The notes under the pieces are model-generated. The model did no database searches. It worked only from the letters and a program-made list of their open reading frames with translations, and was not told the origin of the DNA. A program made the translations under genes and the position numbers. From NCBI GenBank assembly GCA_002007425.1, contig MUGK01000020.1, positions 1 to 34,173 of the forward strand: a DNA stretch of 34,173 nt. The letters run 5' to 3'. The DNA comes from Chromatiales bacterium USCg_Taylor (GTDB taxonomy: Bacteria; Pseudomonadota; Gammaproteobacteria; JACCXJ01). Shown here one piece after another: positions 8,466-18,175 of this stretch; positions within the stretch are counted from its first letter, which is position 1; every line of letters starts with the position of its first letter.

Positions 8466-9563
8466 TCAATTCGACAGTAGTCGTTTGTGGGTGTGAATAG
8501 ACATCAGAATACCGAAACTCGCGAGCAGAGTCACGAGCGAGGTTCCTCCGTAGCTAATGAAAGGCAACGGGATGCCGACAACCGGCAATTGGCCGACCAC
8601 CATACCCATGTTGACGAGGATATAAATAAACAGTGTGATCGTAAGGCTCCCGGCGAATAAGCGCACGAAGCTTTCTCGCGCCGCAAGGGCGATCGTGAAT
8701 CCGCGCAGGATCACGAATAAATAAACGCTTAGAAGCAGTAACACACCCATTAATCCGAATTCCTCGCACAGCACGGCGAAAATAAAGTCGGTCGACCGTT
8801 CCGGCAAAAATTCCAAGTGGGATTGCGTGCCGTTTAACCAGCCCTTGCCGTACAACCCTCCGGAACCGACGGCAATCATGGATTGGATAATATGATAGCC
8901 CGACCCTAGCGGATCATTCTCCGGATCCAACAGAGTGAGCAAGCGCTGGCGCTGGTATTCATGCATGTAATACCAAAGAACCGGCGCGCCCGCCGCGGTC
9001 ACGATCGTCCCAACGCCGAGCAAGCGCCAGTTTACGCCGGCTAAAAACAATACCGACAGACCGCTCGCCGCCACCAGCGTCGCGGTGCCGAGATCCGGTT
9101 GCTCGGCAATGAGAGCCGCTGGAATCATAACGATGCCGAGGGTCACGAGTGTGCAGCGAAAGCCCGGAGCCATTCCCGCGTTGCTCAAATACCAACAAAC
9201 CATCATCGGCACCGCGATCTTCATTAGCTCCGAGGGTTGAAAACGGATGACGCCGAGATCGAGCCAGCGCTGAGCGCCGCGCCCCGTGCCGTGAAGCATC
9301 ACCAAACCGAGCAGCGCCACGCCAATCGCATAGGACCAGGGTGCCCAGCGTCGGAACTGGGCCGGGGGAATCTGCGCCATGCCGACCATGATCCCAAGCC
9401 CGGCGGCCATCTTAACGCCTTGGCCGATGACAACTCCCATCTGTTGCCCGCCGGCGCTATAGAGCACCAGCAAACCCATCGCACACAAGATCAGCACCGC
9501 GGTAAGCAGAGGCGGATCGAGATGAAACCGACTAATGGCCGGGAGCAGGCTATCCGCCGCCAA
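8466..9563 (-). CDS. rodA: RodA, SEDS-family peptidoglycan glycosyltransferase
   Basis: This polytopic membrane protein has the SEDS core: QPDLGTATLV, YGKGWLNGTQSHLEFLPERSTDFIFAV and the C-terminal GIPLPFISYGGTSL. RodA polymerises lipid II during elongation together with PBP2. The ORF track starts at 9701, but the first 46 residues are Arg/Ser/Trp-rich antisense-like sequence read through the mrdA 3' end. A TTG at 9563, preceded by GGAG about 12 nt upstream, gives 365 residues beginning LAADSLLPAISRFHLD. That matches the usual RodA length (about 370) and overlaps mrdA by 14 nt. The exact start is inferred. Confidence 0.9.
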   Translation of the reverse strand: MAADSLLPAISRFHLDPPLLTAVLILCAMGLLVLYSAGGQQMGVVIGQGVKMAAGLGIMVGMAQIPPAQFRRWAPWSYAIGVALLGLVMLHGTGRGAQRWLDLGVIRFQPSELMKIAVPMMVCWYLSNAGMAPGFRCTLVTLGIVMIPAALIAEQPDLGTATLVAASGLSVLFLAGVNWRLLGVGTIVTAAGAPVLWYYMHEYQRQRLLTLLDPENDPLGSGYHIIQSMIAVGSGGLYGKGWLNGTQSHLEFLPERSTDFIFAVLCEEFGLMGVLLLLSVYLFVILRGFTIALAARESFVRLFAGSLTITLFIYILVNMGMVVGQLPVVGIPLPFISYGGTSLVTLLASFGILMSIHTHKRLLSN

Positions 9564-11424
9564 CTTGCCGCATCTCCGTCGTGTCGGCGCTAAGATACTG
9601 ATCCAAGAGTCTGCGCGCGATCGGTGCCGCGGCCTCGCTGCCGCTGCCCCCGTGCTCGACCACGATCGCCAGCACGATAACTGGCGCTTCCACCGGGGCA
9701 AATGCTATGAATAGGGCGTGATCACGCAGATGCTCCGGTACGTTTTTGTTGTTGATCACCTGACCTTGCTTGATTCTGAACACCTGGGAAGTACCGGTCT
9801 TCCCCGCAAACCGAAACGGCGCATCCAGGCCGACCGTTCGGGCAGTGCCATCACTACCGTGAACCACCCGTTCCATGGATTGCACGATCTGTAGCCGGTC
9901 GGCGGCCCTGATGAAGGGCGCTTCGGCCTTGGCGGGGTCCTCCACCGGAGTGCTCGTCTGAGCTCGGCGGTCAACCGTGTGGCTCACGACGCGCGGTGTA
10001 ACGCGGCGGCCGCCGTTAGCGAGCATCGCCGTGGCCGTTACGAGCTGCAAGGGTGTCGCCAACACGAATCCTTGCCCAATGCCGGTGATCAAGGTCTCCC
10101 CGGGGTACCAGGTAAGACGCCGCGACTTTCGTTTCCACGCTGGCGAGGGCAGAAGTCCGGATGCCTCACTCGGTAAATCGATTCCCGTAGGTTGTCCGAA
10201 GTTGAACCGGCTCAGATAGGCGTGCAAACGCTCGATTCCGAGATCGTGCGCCAGGCGGTAAAAATACACATCGCAGGATTGGGCGACGGCCCGCCCGAGA
10301 TCGACATGCCCGTGACCGGTCTTTTTCCAACAGCGGTATTTGTGCCGTTGCCCGGCCAGGCTGAACCAACCGGGGCACCAGCTCGCCGTCGCGGGCGTTC
10401 TCAACCCTGAGTCCAGGCCGGCCAGCGCCACGAACGGTTTGATCGTGGAACCGGGTGGATACATTCCTTGAAGCGCGCGGTTGAAAAGCGGCCGATCCGG
10501 GGAATCACGCAATGCTTTGTACTCGTCGATGCCGATACCGCCGACGAATACATTCGGATCATGCACTGGGTTACTGACCAAGGCCAATACCGCCCCGGTT
10601 CGAGGATCGGCGGCCAGCACCGCACCCCGTTTCGCACCTAGCTCCTGCAAAGCCGCACGTTGCAGCCGGGTATCGATAGACAGGTGCAGGTCCCGACCCG
10701 GTTCTGACGGCACGCGCTTCAAAACCCTGATCACGCGCCCTTCGGCGTTCACCTCCACTTCTTGATAGCCCACGCGGCCGTGGAGCATCGCTTCATAGGA
10801 TTTTTCTACGCCGGTCTTACCGATGTGGGTGGTCGCGCTGTAGTTGGAGGTGTCCAATTGCTTGGTCTCCGCCTCGTCGATCCGGCCCATGTAGCCGACG
10901 ACGTGAGCCAGCTGGGCTCCACGCGGGTAGTAGCGGCTTAAACGCGCAACAATAGCCACGCCTGGGAAACGGTGACGATCGACGACAAAGCGCGCAACGT
11001 CCTCCTCGCCGACATTACTTACTAAGGGCACCCCTTCGAACCTGCGCTTTTTGCGCACGGACCGATAGAAGGTCTTGAGATCATCGTCGCCAATCGTCAT
11101 CAACTCCCGCAGCTCACGCATGACCTTAGGGAGATCATGCGTCCTTTCCGGTACGATCTCGAGGCTGAAAGTAGGCCGGTTGTCGGCCAGCAGCACGCCC
11201 TCATGGCTGTATATAAGTCCACGTGCCGGAGCGACCGGCACGATCTTGAGCCGATTCTCTTGCGATAGCGTCTTATAGCGGTCGTGCTCGAATACCTGAA
11301 GCTTGATAAGCCTCCCGATGACCAGCAATAGCGACACGCCCATAATCACGAGCGAGGCGATGACGCGGTTACGAAAAATCCGAGTCTCGTTCGCCGAATC
11401 CGTAAGGACAAGTGGGTAAGGCAC
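9550..11424 (-). CDS. mrdA: Penicillin-binding protein 2 (peptidoglycan DD-transpeptidase)
   Basis: The 624-residue class B PBP has a short cytoplasmic N-terminus and one transmembrane helix at about 22-42. A pedestal/dimerisation domain contains VPARGLIYSHEGVLLADN-type sequence near 65-82. The transpeptidase domain has STIK at 326-329, SCD at 383-385 and KTG at 542-544. It cross-links new glycan made by RodA in the elongasome. The gene lies 38 nt downstream of mreD and overlaps rodA, the conserved mrdA-rodA pairing. No disrupted motif is seen. Confidence 0.95.
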   Translation of the reverse strand: MPYPLVLTDSANETRIFRNRVIASLVIMGVSLLLVIGRLIKLQVFEHDRYKTLSQENRLKIVPVAPARGLIYSHEGVLLADNRPTFSLEIVPERTHDLPKVMRELRELMTIGDDDLKTFYRSVRKKRRFEGVPLVSNVGEEDVARFVVDRHRFPGVAIVARLSRYYPRGAQLAHVVGYMGRIDEAETKQLDTSNYSATTHIGKTGVEKSYEAMLHGRVGYQEVEVNAEGRVIRVLKRVPSEPGRDLHLSIDTRLQRAALQELGAKRGAVLAADPRTGAVLALVSNPVHDPNVFVGGIGIDEYKALRDSPDRPLFNRALQGMYPPGSTIKPFVALAGLDSGLRTPATASWCPGWFSLAGQRHKYRCWKKTGHGHVDLGRAVAQSCDVYFYRLAHDLGIERLHAYLSRFNFGQPTGIDLPSEASGLLPSPAWKRKSRRLTWYPGETLITGIGQGFVLATPLQLVTATAMLANGGRRVTPRVVSHTVDRRAQTSTPVEDPAKAEAPFIRAADRLQIVQSMERVVHGSDGTARTVGLDAPFRFAGKTGTSQVFRIKQGQVINNKNVPEHLRDHALFIAFAPVEAPVIVLAIVVEHGGSGSEAAAPIARRLLDQYLSADTTEMRQVGGG

Positions 11425-11462
11425 CTGTATACTAACTTACCGGAGCCCGCGGGTGAAACCAG

Positions 11463-11951
11463 TTAGACGATGCCGTGTTTGCGGCGCATATCGCGCAGCA
11501 CCAGATAGAGCCATGGCCAGAACACCATGGTCGAGATGACGGGCAACCAGTGGATCGCATAGTTCGGGGTTAAGCCCATGATTCCTTGGACCCAGGATTT
11601 CAATAGCGCATTGGTTGCGACTAGCAGACCCACGCATAAGGACTGTTGAAACCATGAAAAGGCACGCAAGCGCCGGTGATTCGTCACGGTGAGGTAGGCG
11701 ATGATCGCGAACCCGGCGGCGTGTTGCCCAAGCAGACTCCCCTCCAAGGCGTCGAGGACCAGCCCGATAACCCAAGCGGCGCCGATACCGACGCGGTCCG
11801 GCACGGCCATGCACCAATAGATCAACACCATGACCGTCCACGCGGGCCGCCACGCCACCGCCCAGTCAGGCAGGGGCATGAGCGTGAGTACGATCGCCGC
11901 CAGCAAGGTCACCGGAATAGCCCAAGCCGATCCGCCTTGTTCCGCCATCAT
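11463..11951 (-). CDS. mreD: Rod shape-determining protein MreD
   Basis: This 162-residue, very hydrophobic protein has about five membrane segments. The conserved central part LVLDALEGSLLGQHAAGFAIIAYL (G-SLLGQHA type) is characteristic of MreD. It is an inner-membrane component of the elongasome that interacts with MreC and influences PBP2/RodA activity. Its ATG overlaps the mreC stop in a 4-nt ATGA arrangement, which indicates translational coupling. Confidence 0.93.
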   Translation of the reverse strand: MMAEQGGSAWAIPVTLLAAIVLTLMPLPDWAVAWRPAWTVMVLIYWCMAVPDRVGIGAAWVIGLVLDALEGSLLGQHAAGFAIIAYLTVTNHRRLRAFSWFQQSLCVGLLVATNALLKSWVQGIMGLTPNYAIHWLPVISTMVFWPWLYLVLRDMRRKHGIV

Positions 11952-12823
11952 TGAAACGCAATACTCTCTCTGGACGATGGATGGTCGGGGCTCTGGCGCC
12001 TGTCAGGCCAAAGCAAAAGGACCTCCCGCGCCTGTTCGACCTTCGCGCTTGCGACGGCCATGACCTTCGCGAAAGGTTCACCCGGATCAACGCTGATTAC
12101 GGTCACCACGCCCACCGGGTAGCCGGCCGGAAAACGCCCATCAAGGCCCGAAGAGACGATTAAATCCCCGCGTTTCACATCGGCATTCAACGGTACGTGC
12201 GCGAGCTCCAGACCATCGGCTGAACCGCTGCCACTGGCGATGGCGCGCACGCCGCTGCGATTGATTTGCACCGGCAAGGCATGACTGATATCGGTGATCA
12301 GCAAGGCCGTGGATGAAATCGGATTCACATGGATGATCTGCCCCATGATGCCGTCCCCATCGATGATCGGTTGACCTTGATAGACGCCCTGCTGGCTGCC
12401 CTTGTCGAGCACGGCGGTTCGGCTGGGCGAGACCAGCTCCAAGGCGATTACATCGGCTACCAACACCCGCTCGCTCACCTCCAGCGACGATTCCAGCAGC
12501 TCCCGCAAGCGCATGTTTTCCGCTTCCAACGCCGCAAACCGCTGGGAACGTGTCTTAAGCATCAAGTTTTGCCTGCGCAGGCGCCGATTCTCGGCGATTA
12601 AGCTAGTTTGGGTTACGAGTGTTTTACGCACCCCGCGAACGATTTCCTGCGGAAGGTTTACAACGTACTGAAGCGGATACACCACGAGCGAGAGGGCCCC
12701 GCGTACGTTCTCCAGCTGCTCGCGCTGATGGTCGACGATCATCAAGCCGAGCGATGTCAGCAACAGCAGGCCAAGACGTAACCTGAGCAGCGGCCCGCGC
12801 CGAAATAGGGTCTTTTCCGCCAC
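11948..12823 (-). CDS. mreC: Rod shape-determining protein MreC
   Basis: The 291-residue bitopic protein has a short basic N-terminus and a transmembrane helix at about 12-28. A coiled coil follows at about 60-110 (LIAENRRLRRQNLMLKTRSQ ... ALEAENMRLRELLE), then the two-lobed periplasmic beta-barrel domain with DKGSQQGVYQGQPIID and SSGLDGRFPAGYPVG. MreC activates PBP2 and scaffolds the elongasome in the periplasm. It starts 24 nt after mreB. Confidence 0.95.
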   Translation of the reverse strand: MAEKTLFRRGPLLRLRLGLLLLTSLGLMIVDHQREQLENVRGALSLVVYPLQYVVNLPQEIVRGVRKTLVTQTSLIAENRRLRRQNLMLKTRSQRFAALEAENMRLRELLESSLEVSERVLVADVIALELVSPSRTAVLDKGSQQGVYQGQPIIDGDGIMGQIIHVNPISSTALLITDISHALPVQINRSGVRAIASGSGSADGLELAHVPLNADVKRGDLIVSSGLDGRFPAGYPVGVVTVISVDPGEPFAKVMAVASAKVEQAREVLLLWPDRRQSPDHPSSRESIAFQ

Positions 12824-12847
12824 AATCCCTCCGTGCCGTGTTGACGC

Positions 12848-13894
12848 TTACTCTAACGATAAAACCTCGGGACCGAGCTCATCGATCAGTTCCAGTACGC
12901 GCCCACCACCGCGCGCGACGCAGGTGAGCGGGTCCTCGGCAATCACCACCGGGATGCCGGTTTCTTCTTTCAGCAACCGATCGAAGTCCCGGAGCAAGGC
13001 GCCTCCACCGGTTAGCACCATGCCCCGCTCCGAGACGTCCGAGGCGAGCTCCGGCGGTGTCTTTTCCAGGGATGTCTTCACGGCGCTTACGATTCCTGAC
13101 AAGGGCTCCTGCAAGGCCTCCAAGATCTCGTTGCTGTTCAGGGTGAAGCTGCGGGGCAGCCCTTCGGCAAGATTCCTACCCCGTACCTCCATTTCCCTCA
13201 CCTCATCGCCGGGATAGGCGCAACCTATCGTGTGCTTGATGCGCTCGGCGGTCGCATCCCCAATCAGGGTCCCGTAGTTACGACGCACATAATTGATGAT
13301 CGCGTCGTCCAATCGATCGCCGCCGATACGCACGGAATCTGCAAATACAATGCCGTTAAGGGATATAATCGCAACCTCGGAGGTGCCACCGCCGATATCC
13401 AAGACCATGGAACCGCTGGCATCGCTGACCGGCAACCCGGCGCCGATGGCCGCGGCCAAAGGCTCTTCCAGCAGGTAGACATCGCGCGCGCCCGCTCCGG
13501 CGGCTGATTCGCGGATGGCCCGCCGCTCCACCTGTGTCGATCCGCAGGGTACACACACCACGACCCGCGGGCTTGGTTTCAAGAAGCGATTTCCATGGAC
13601 CTTATGCATAAAGTGCTGCAGCATTTTTTCGGTGATGGTAAAATCCGCGATGACCCCATCCTTGAGCGGACGCGTCGCGGTGATATTGCCCGGCGTGCGC
13701 CCCAACATGCGCTTGGCCTCGGTGCCGACGGCTGCGATACTCTTTTGGTTGGAATGATTCGAGTTCTGCCGAATGGCCACGACCGAGGGCTCGTTCAGAA
13801 CGACGCCCTTTCCGCGCATGTAGATGAGCGTATTTGCCGTCCCCAGATCGATGGATAGGTCGTTCGAAAAAAATCCGCGCAATCGGCTAAGCAT
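12848..13894 (-). CDS. mreB: Rod shape-determining protein MreB, bacterial actin
   Basis: The 348-residue length is standard. The actin-fold nucleotide sites are intact: phosphate-1 [14 protein letters not shown] near the N-terminus, phosphate-2 [14 protein letters not shown] in the middle, and the adenosine motif [14 protein letters not shown] near the C-terminus. MreB filaments under the inner membrane direct elongasome movement. It is the first gene of the minus-strand cell-wall cluster and diverges from gatC across 171 bp. An AGTCAA/TTGACT box at 13971-13976 could be a -35, but no fitting -10 follows it. Confidence 0.97.
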   Translation of the reverse strand: MLSRLRGFFSNDLSIDLGTANTLIYMRGKGVVLNEPSVVAIRQNSNHSNQKSIAAVGTEAKRMLGRTPGNITATRPLKDGVIADFTITEKMLQHFMHKVHGNRFLKPSPRVVVCVPCGSTQVERRAIRESAAGAGARDVYLLEEPLAAAIGAGLPVSDASGSMVLDIGGGTSEVAIISLNGIVFADSVRIGGDRLDDAIINYVRRNYGTLIGDATAERIKHTIGCAYPGDEVREMEVRGRNLAEGLPRSFTLNSNEILEALQEPLSGIVSAVKTSLEKTPPELASDVSERGMVLTGGGALLRDFDRLLKEETGIPVVIAEDPLTCVARGGGRVLELIDELGPEVLSLE

Positions 13895-14065
13895 ACCAGA
13901 CGCAACTCGCGAATGCGGGCGGCGAAAACCGGCCCGGTGCGATTAAGATCCACGCACTAAACGTTTTCCCAGTCAACGTATGTGTCACTGTAGCAGTCGC
14001 CAAGGTTTCGAGCAAGCTTGTGGCTGTGGTAAATTTGGGATCCCGGACCCGCATGGCGAGCTAAA

Positions 14066-14356
14066 ATGACCCTGGAAAAAACGGACGTGGAGAGAATCGC
14101 GTGGTTGGCGCGGTTAAAGCTGAGTGACAACGACATTCCCGAGGTTGCGCGGCAGCTTTCCAGTATCCTGGCCTTGGTCGAACAAATGAACACCGTGGAT
14201 ACAGTCAGCGTCGCACCGCTCGCCCATCCTCTGGAGCTGAGCCTGAAACTCCGCGACGACGTGGTCACGGAAGGAAATCAGAGAGAGACGTTTCAAGCGC
14301 TTGCCTCACACGTGGAGGCGGGGCTTTATTGTGTCCCGAAGGTGATAGATACCTAG
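14066..14356 (+). CDS. gatC: Aspartyl/glutamyl-tRNA amidotransferase subunit C
   Basis: This 96-residue protein has the GatC pattern: [15 protein letters not shown] at the N-terminus, then [36 protein letters not shown], and a C-terminal [19 protein letters not shown]. GatC wraps around GatA and stabilises the GatCAB complex, which amidates Glu-tRNA(Gln) and/or Asp-tRNA(Asn). It is the first gene of gatCAB, with 7 nt before gatA. Confidence 0.95.
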   Translation: MTLEKTDVERIAWLARLKLSDNDIPEVARQLSSILALVEQMNTVDTVSVAPLAHPLELSLKLRDDVVTEGNQRETFQALASHVEAGLYCVPKVIDT

Positions 14357-14363
14357 TCGCCGG

Positions 14364-15818
14364 ATGCATAAAAATTCCCTAATCCAATTGTCGCGGGCCC
14401 TCGATCGGCGCGAGATCTCGAGTGTTGAGCTGACCGAGATCTACCTCGATCGCATCGCGCGCATGGACGGGAAATACAATAGCTTCATCACGGTCACCGC
14501 GGAGCTCGCGCGCGCTCAAGCCAGGGAGGCCGATCAACGGCGACAGGCGGGTAACAATGGACCGCTCACGGGCATCCCGATCGCGCACAAAGACATTTTT
14601 TGTACGCGCGGCGTCAAGACCTCCTGCGGCTCGCGAATGCTGGACAACTTTATCGCTCCCTACGATGCAACGGTCGTCGAAAAGCTCCGGCGGGCCGGTA
14701 TGGTGATGCTCGGCAAGACCAATATGGATGAATTCGCCATGGGATCGTCCACCGAGACCAGTTTTTACGGACCCGTGCGCAACCCTTGGGACCTCGAGCG
14801 CGTGCCGGGGGGCTCGTCCGGCGGCTCCGCATGCGTCGTGGCGGCCCGCTTGGCGCCCGCCGCCACCGGCACCGACACCGGCGGGTCTATTCGCCAACCC
14901 GCGGCCCTCTGCGGTCTTACCGGCATTAAGCCCACTTATGGGACCGTGTCCCGCTATGGGATGATCGCCTATGCATCGAGCCTCGATCAAGGCGGACCGA
15001 TCGCCCGTTCCGCAGAGGATGCGGCGCTATTGCTCACCGCCATGGCAGGCTTCGATGCGCGGGATTCGACCTCCGCCGAGCGCCCGGCCGAAGACTACTC
15101 GACACACCTCGAGGACTCGATCGAGGGACTCCGAATCGGGCTCCCGCGCGAATTCTTCGGAGAAGGGCTAGACTCCCAAATCGGCGCCGTGATCGAATCC
15201 GCAGTTAAACAATTTGAACGCCTGGGGGCGGTCGTTGCCGAGATTTCACTCCCCAATACCCGCCTGTCCATCCCGGCGTACTATGTGGTTGCGCCGGCCG
15301 AATGCTCTTCCAACCTCGCCCGTTTCGATGGCGTACGTTACGGCTACCGTTGCGATGATGCGGCGGATATCAACGATCTCTTTTCCCGCTCCCGCGGGGA
15401 GGGGTTCGGCGCCGAGGTCAAGCGGCGCATCATGATCGGAACCTATGCTCTCTCGGCCGGTTACTACGATGCTTACTACCTCAAGGCGCAGCGGATCCGG
15501 CGACTCATCCGCGATGACTTTCACCGGGCCTTCGCGGAGGCCGATGTGATCCTCTGCCCGACCTCGCCGACCGTCGCCTTCAAGCTCGGTGAAAAGACCG
15601 ACGATCCGGTCACGATGTATCTCTCCGACATCTATACGATTTCGATCAATCTGGCGGGATTACCGGCCCTCTCGCTGCCAGCGGGCTTTGTCGGGCGTCT
15701 TCCCGTGGGATTACAGCTCATCGGCGATCACTTCGGCGAAGCCCGGTTATTAAACGCGGCCCACCGCTACCAGCAGGCGACAGACTGGCACCTGCGTGCG
15801 CCCGAAGGGTGCGGTTGA
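14364..15818 (+). CDS. gatA: Aspartyl/glutamyl-tRNA amidotransferase subunit A (amidase)
   Basis: The 484-residue amidase-signature enzyme has its full Ser-cisSer-Lys triad: K76 (AHKDIFCT), S151 (GGSSGGSA) and S175 ([10 protein letters not shown]). Spacing is identical to that of characterised GatA proteins. It releases ammonia from glutamine and channels it to GatB. The body and C-terminus ([21 protein letters not shown]) are intact. The gatB ATG follows 1 nt after this stop codon. Confidence 0.97.
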   Translation: MHKNSLIQLSRALDRREISSVELTEIYLDRIARMDGKYNSFITVTAELARAQAREADQRRQAGNNGPLTGIPIAHKDIFCTRGVKTSCGSRMLDNFIAPYDATVVEKLRRAGMVMLGKTNMDEFAMGSSTETSFYGPVRNPWDLERVPGGSSGGSACVVAARLAPAATGTDTGGSIRQPAALCGLTGIKPTYGTVSRYGMIAYASSLDQGGPIARSAEDAALLLTAMAGFDARDSTSAERPAEDYSTHLEDSIEGLRIGLPREFFGEGLDSQIGAVIESAVKQFERLGAVVAEISLPNTRLSIPAYYVVAPAECSSNLARFDGVRYGYRCDDAADINDLFSRSRGEGFGAEVKRRIMIGTYALSAGYYDAYYLKAQRIRRLIRDDFHRAFAEADVILCPTSPTVAFKLGEKTDDPVTMYLSDIYTISINLAGLPALSLPAGFVGRLPVGLQLIGDHFGEARLLNAAHRYQQATDWHLRAPEGCG

Positions 15819-15819
15819 A

Positions 15820-17236
15820 ATGGATTGGGAACCGGTTATCGGACTCGAAATTCACGCGCAGCTCGCGACAAGGAGCAAGATCTTTTCCGGGGCTGCCACC
15901 GCGTACGGCGCCCTTCCGAATACGCAGGCCTGCGGCGTCGATCTGGGGCTGCCCGGGGTGCTGCCGGTGCTCAATAAAGAAGCCGTGAGGATGGCGGTGA
16001 AGTTCGGACTCGCGATCCATGCGGACATCAGCCGGCGATCGGTATTCGCCCGCAAGAACTATTTCTACCCCGATCTCCCCAAAGGCTATCAGATCAGCCA
16101 GTATGAGATCCCCATCGTTGGACGGGGATCGATCGAGATCGAGGGCGAAAATGGCGCCGTTATGCGCATTGGCATCACGCGGGCGCATCTCGAAGAGGAT
16201 GCGGGAAAATCGCTGCATGAAGCCGTTCACGGAATGTCGGGCATCGACTTGAACCGGGCGGGAACGCCGCTGCTTGAAATCGTCTCGGAGCCGGAGCTAC
16301 GTTCGGCCAAGCAAGCCGTCGCCTACATGAAAAAGATCCATAGCTTAGTCCGGTATCTCGAAATCTGCGATGGAAACATGCAGGAAGGCTCGTTCCGCTG
16401 TGACGCCAACGTCTCGGTCCGCCCGCGAGGACAAACCAAGTTCGGGACTCGGGCCGAAATTAAAAACCTGAACTCGTTTCGGTTTGTCGAGCGGGCCATC
16501 AATTACGAGATCCAACGGCAGATCGACTTGCTTGGATCCGGCGGGCGGGTCGTCCAGGAGACCAGGCTCTACGATGCCGAACGCGGCGAGACCCGTTCGA
16601 TGCGCTTAAAAGAAGAGGCCAACGATTATCGGTATTTTCCCGATCCCGATCTCTTACCCTTGGAGCTCAGCGAAGAATTCATCGCCGGGGTCGAGGCCAC
16701 GCTACCCGAGCTGCCCGATGCCAAGAAACACCGGTTCATGGCGGAGTTCGGGTTGTCCGCCTATGACGCAGCGCTGCTGACGGCGAACCGGGAGACCGCG
16801 GACTATTTCGAGGCCACCGTTACGGCCTCCGGCGGTCAGGCCAAGCTATCCGCCAACTGGGTAATGGGCGAAGTGATGGCCGCGCTTAACCGTGAGAGCA
16901 AAGACATCACCCAAAGCCCCATCAGCCCGACGCTGCTCGGGGGCTTGGTCCGGCGGATTGCCGACAACACGATCGTTCGAAGCAATGTGGAACGGCGCAG
17001 GCGATGCCGACACTATCATCGGTACGAAAGGCCTTAAGCAAGTCACCGATACGGCCGCGATTGCGGCGATGATCGAGGAAGTACTGCAAGGGAATCCGTC
17101 GCAAGTCAGTCAATACCGCCAAGGCAAAGAGCAATTGCTGGCCTTCTTCGTCGGGCAGGCCATGAAGAAATCCAAGGGCAAAGCCAACCCGCAGCAGATC
17201 AATGCGATCCTCAAACAGAAGCTAGAAAATCCCTGA
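15820..17236 (+). pseudogene. gatB: Aspartyl/glutamyl-tRNA amidotransferase subunit B, interrupted by an out-of-frame deletion
   Basis: The start [15 protein letters not shown] at 15820 has GAAGG-like sequence upstream and is preferred over the GTG at 15796. The kinase-like core is intact ([74 protein letters not shown]). After RRIADNTI (atc at 16972-16974) the frame runs into unrelated sequence and stops at 17037. The true C-terminus continues one frame over from TTC at 16976 ([25 protein letters not shown] ... [19 protein letters not shown]). Known GatB proteins have SGKIAKxV between these points. Eight codons are therefore gone except for a single G, an inferred 23-nt deletion. The tail domain that contacts tRNA would be lost from the product. 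Confidence 0.9.
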
Positions 17237-17244
17237 ACCGCCGG

Positions 17245-17279
17245 TGGTTGTTACGTTGGTACCTGAGCTTATTGACAGG
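17245..17279. repeat. Imperfect direct repeat, left copy flanking the accessory segment
   Basis: This stretch, just after gatB, aligns with 19591-19627 at about 31 of 37 columns (tggttNttacgttg...cct...agcttattg.cagg). The right copy is the 3' end of the DUF62 gene, including its stop codon. A third short match, agcttattgg, occurs near 19487. The pair brackets the Uma2/cassette/repeat-protein segment. Confidence 0.5.
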
Positions 17280-17320
17280 TTCAGAAAACTAGTAGTCAGT
17301 CAACTTGATTCTGATAGATA

Positions 17321-17425
17321 CTCCTTCCCCCTGCCAGGGGGAAGGTTGGGATGGGGGTTGAGAGCTTGGGAAATGCTCGGCGCCCCACCCCACCCTCGCC
17401 CTCCCCCTACCAGGAGGAGGGAATG
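17321..17425. repeat. GC-rich palindromic intergenic repeat (REP/MITE-like)
   Basis: Two hairpin units face each other. CCTTCCCCCTG-C-CAGGGGGAAGG (17323-17345) has perfect 11-bp arms, and CCCTCCCCCTACCAGGAGGAGGG (17399-17421) has two mismatches. The outer flanks GGTTGGGATGGGGGTTG and CCCCACCCCACCCTCGCC are also complementary, so the 105 bp can fold as one large cruciform. It lies between gatB and the convergent Uma2 gene. Such C-tract/G-tract palindromes are common dispersed intergenic repeats in proteobacteria. It could also act as a bidirectional transcription-stopping structure, although no T-run follows it. Confidence 0.7.
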
Positions 17426-17473
17426 AACTGCGTATTCCATGAGTATCAGACTTACTAGGGCGGCGCACCCGCC

Positions 17474-18052
17474 CTACCCTCGTCCCGGACTCCGCGTAAG
17501 CTCCTGCAACGTTGCTAGCCACCTCGCCCAATCCGTCACAAGCCGCGATTCCGATCGGGAAGCCTCGGCTCCGAAGACATCCACCTGTCCAGAAGAGTGC
17601 ACGATCCATGCTTCTTGCGCACCTGCATCGAGATACAGTTGCACACGCTCTTGAAGCTCGCCATAGGTGTTCGAGGGCGACATCACTTCGATACAGAGCT
17701 CAGGCGCTTCTTGGAACGCAGCCGCCCATTCCTCCCATATGCGAACGTGGCGAGCGAGGAACGCCGTCGAACACCACACCACATCCGCGACCCGCAGACC
17801 CCCCGAGGTTACAATTGCACATTCGGTGAACGCCTTACTGCCAAGTCGGTCCTCAAGCAACCTCACCAAGCTCGAGGCGATACTCATGTGACGGGGACTT
17901 GCAGGCGGTGTCATTTCGATATGCCCCCATTTGTTGAGCTCAATCCGATACGGCAGATTGCGGAGTGTGGGATCTTCCAATACCCCCGCCCAACGTAGTA
18001 CGAGCTCGGCGGGAGCAAAGGCTTTGCGTGCAGCGGGTGAGACCACGGACAT
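17474..18052 (-). CDS. Uma2-family (DUF820) nuclease-like protein
   Basis: This 192-residue protein has the PD-(D/E)XK-like layout of the Uma2 family. E38 lies in YRIELNKWGHIEM, the acidic strand in GLRVADVVW (D90) and ELCIEVMSPSN (E122), and the characteristic LQERVQLYLDAGAQEAWIV follows. The family is widespread and highly paralogous in cyanobacteria and some proteobacteria. It is annotated as putative restriction-type endonuclease, but its biological role is largely unknown. The gene is convergent with gatB and lies downstream of an attC site on the same strand, so it may belong to the accessory segment. No partner methyltransferase is nearby. Confidence 0.75.
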   Translation of the reverse strand: MSVVSPAARKAFAPAELVLRWAGVLEDPTLRNLPYRIELNKWGHIEMTPPASPRHMSIASSLVRLLEDRLGSKAFTECAIVTSGGLRVADVVWCSTAFLARHVRIWEEWAAAFQEAPELCIEVMSPSNTYGELQERVQLYLDAGAQEAWIVHSSGQVDVFGAEASRSESRLVTDWARWLATLQELTRSPGRG

Positions 18053-18175
18053 TAGGCTAATCTCTCAAGGTGTAGGACTCTTCATATTAGCACCCCGCCT
18101 CGATCCGTGCATGCCTCCCCGTTTTTATTCATGTCGTAGAAAAGGGGTGGATTAGCAGTTTTTTTGGCTCGCGTT

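Noticed and set aside
13945-13976. Sigma-70 promoter for mreB from TTGACT
   Set aside because: No acceptable -10 box lies 16-18 nt downstream (GTGGAT/TGGATC only).
15796-15819. gatB GTG start overlapping gatA
   Set aside because: The ATG at 15820 gives the conserved [15 protein letters not shown] start with a suitable RBS.
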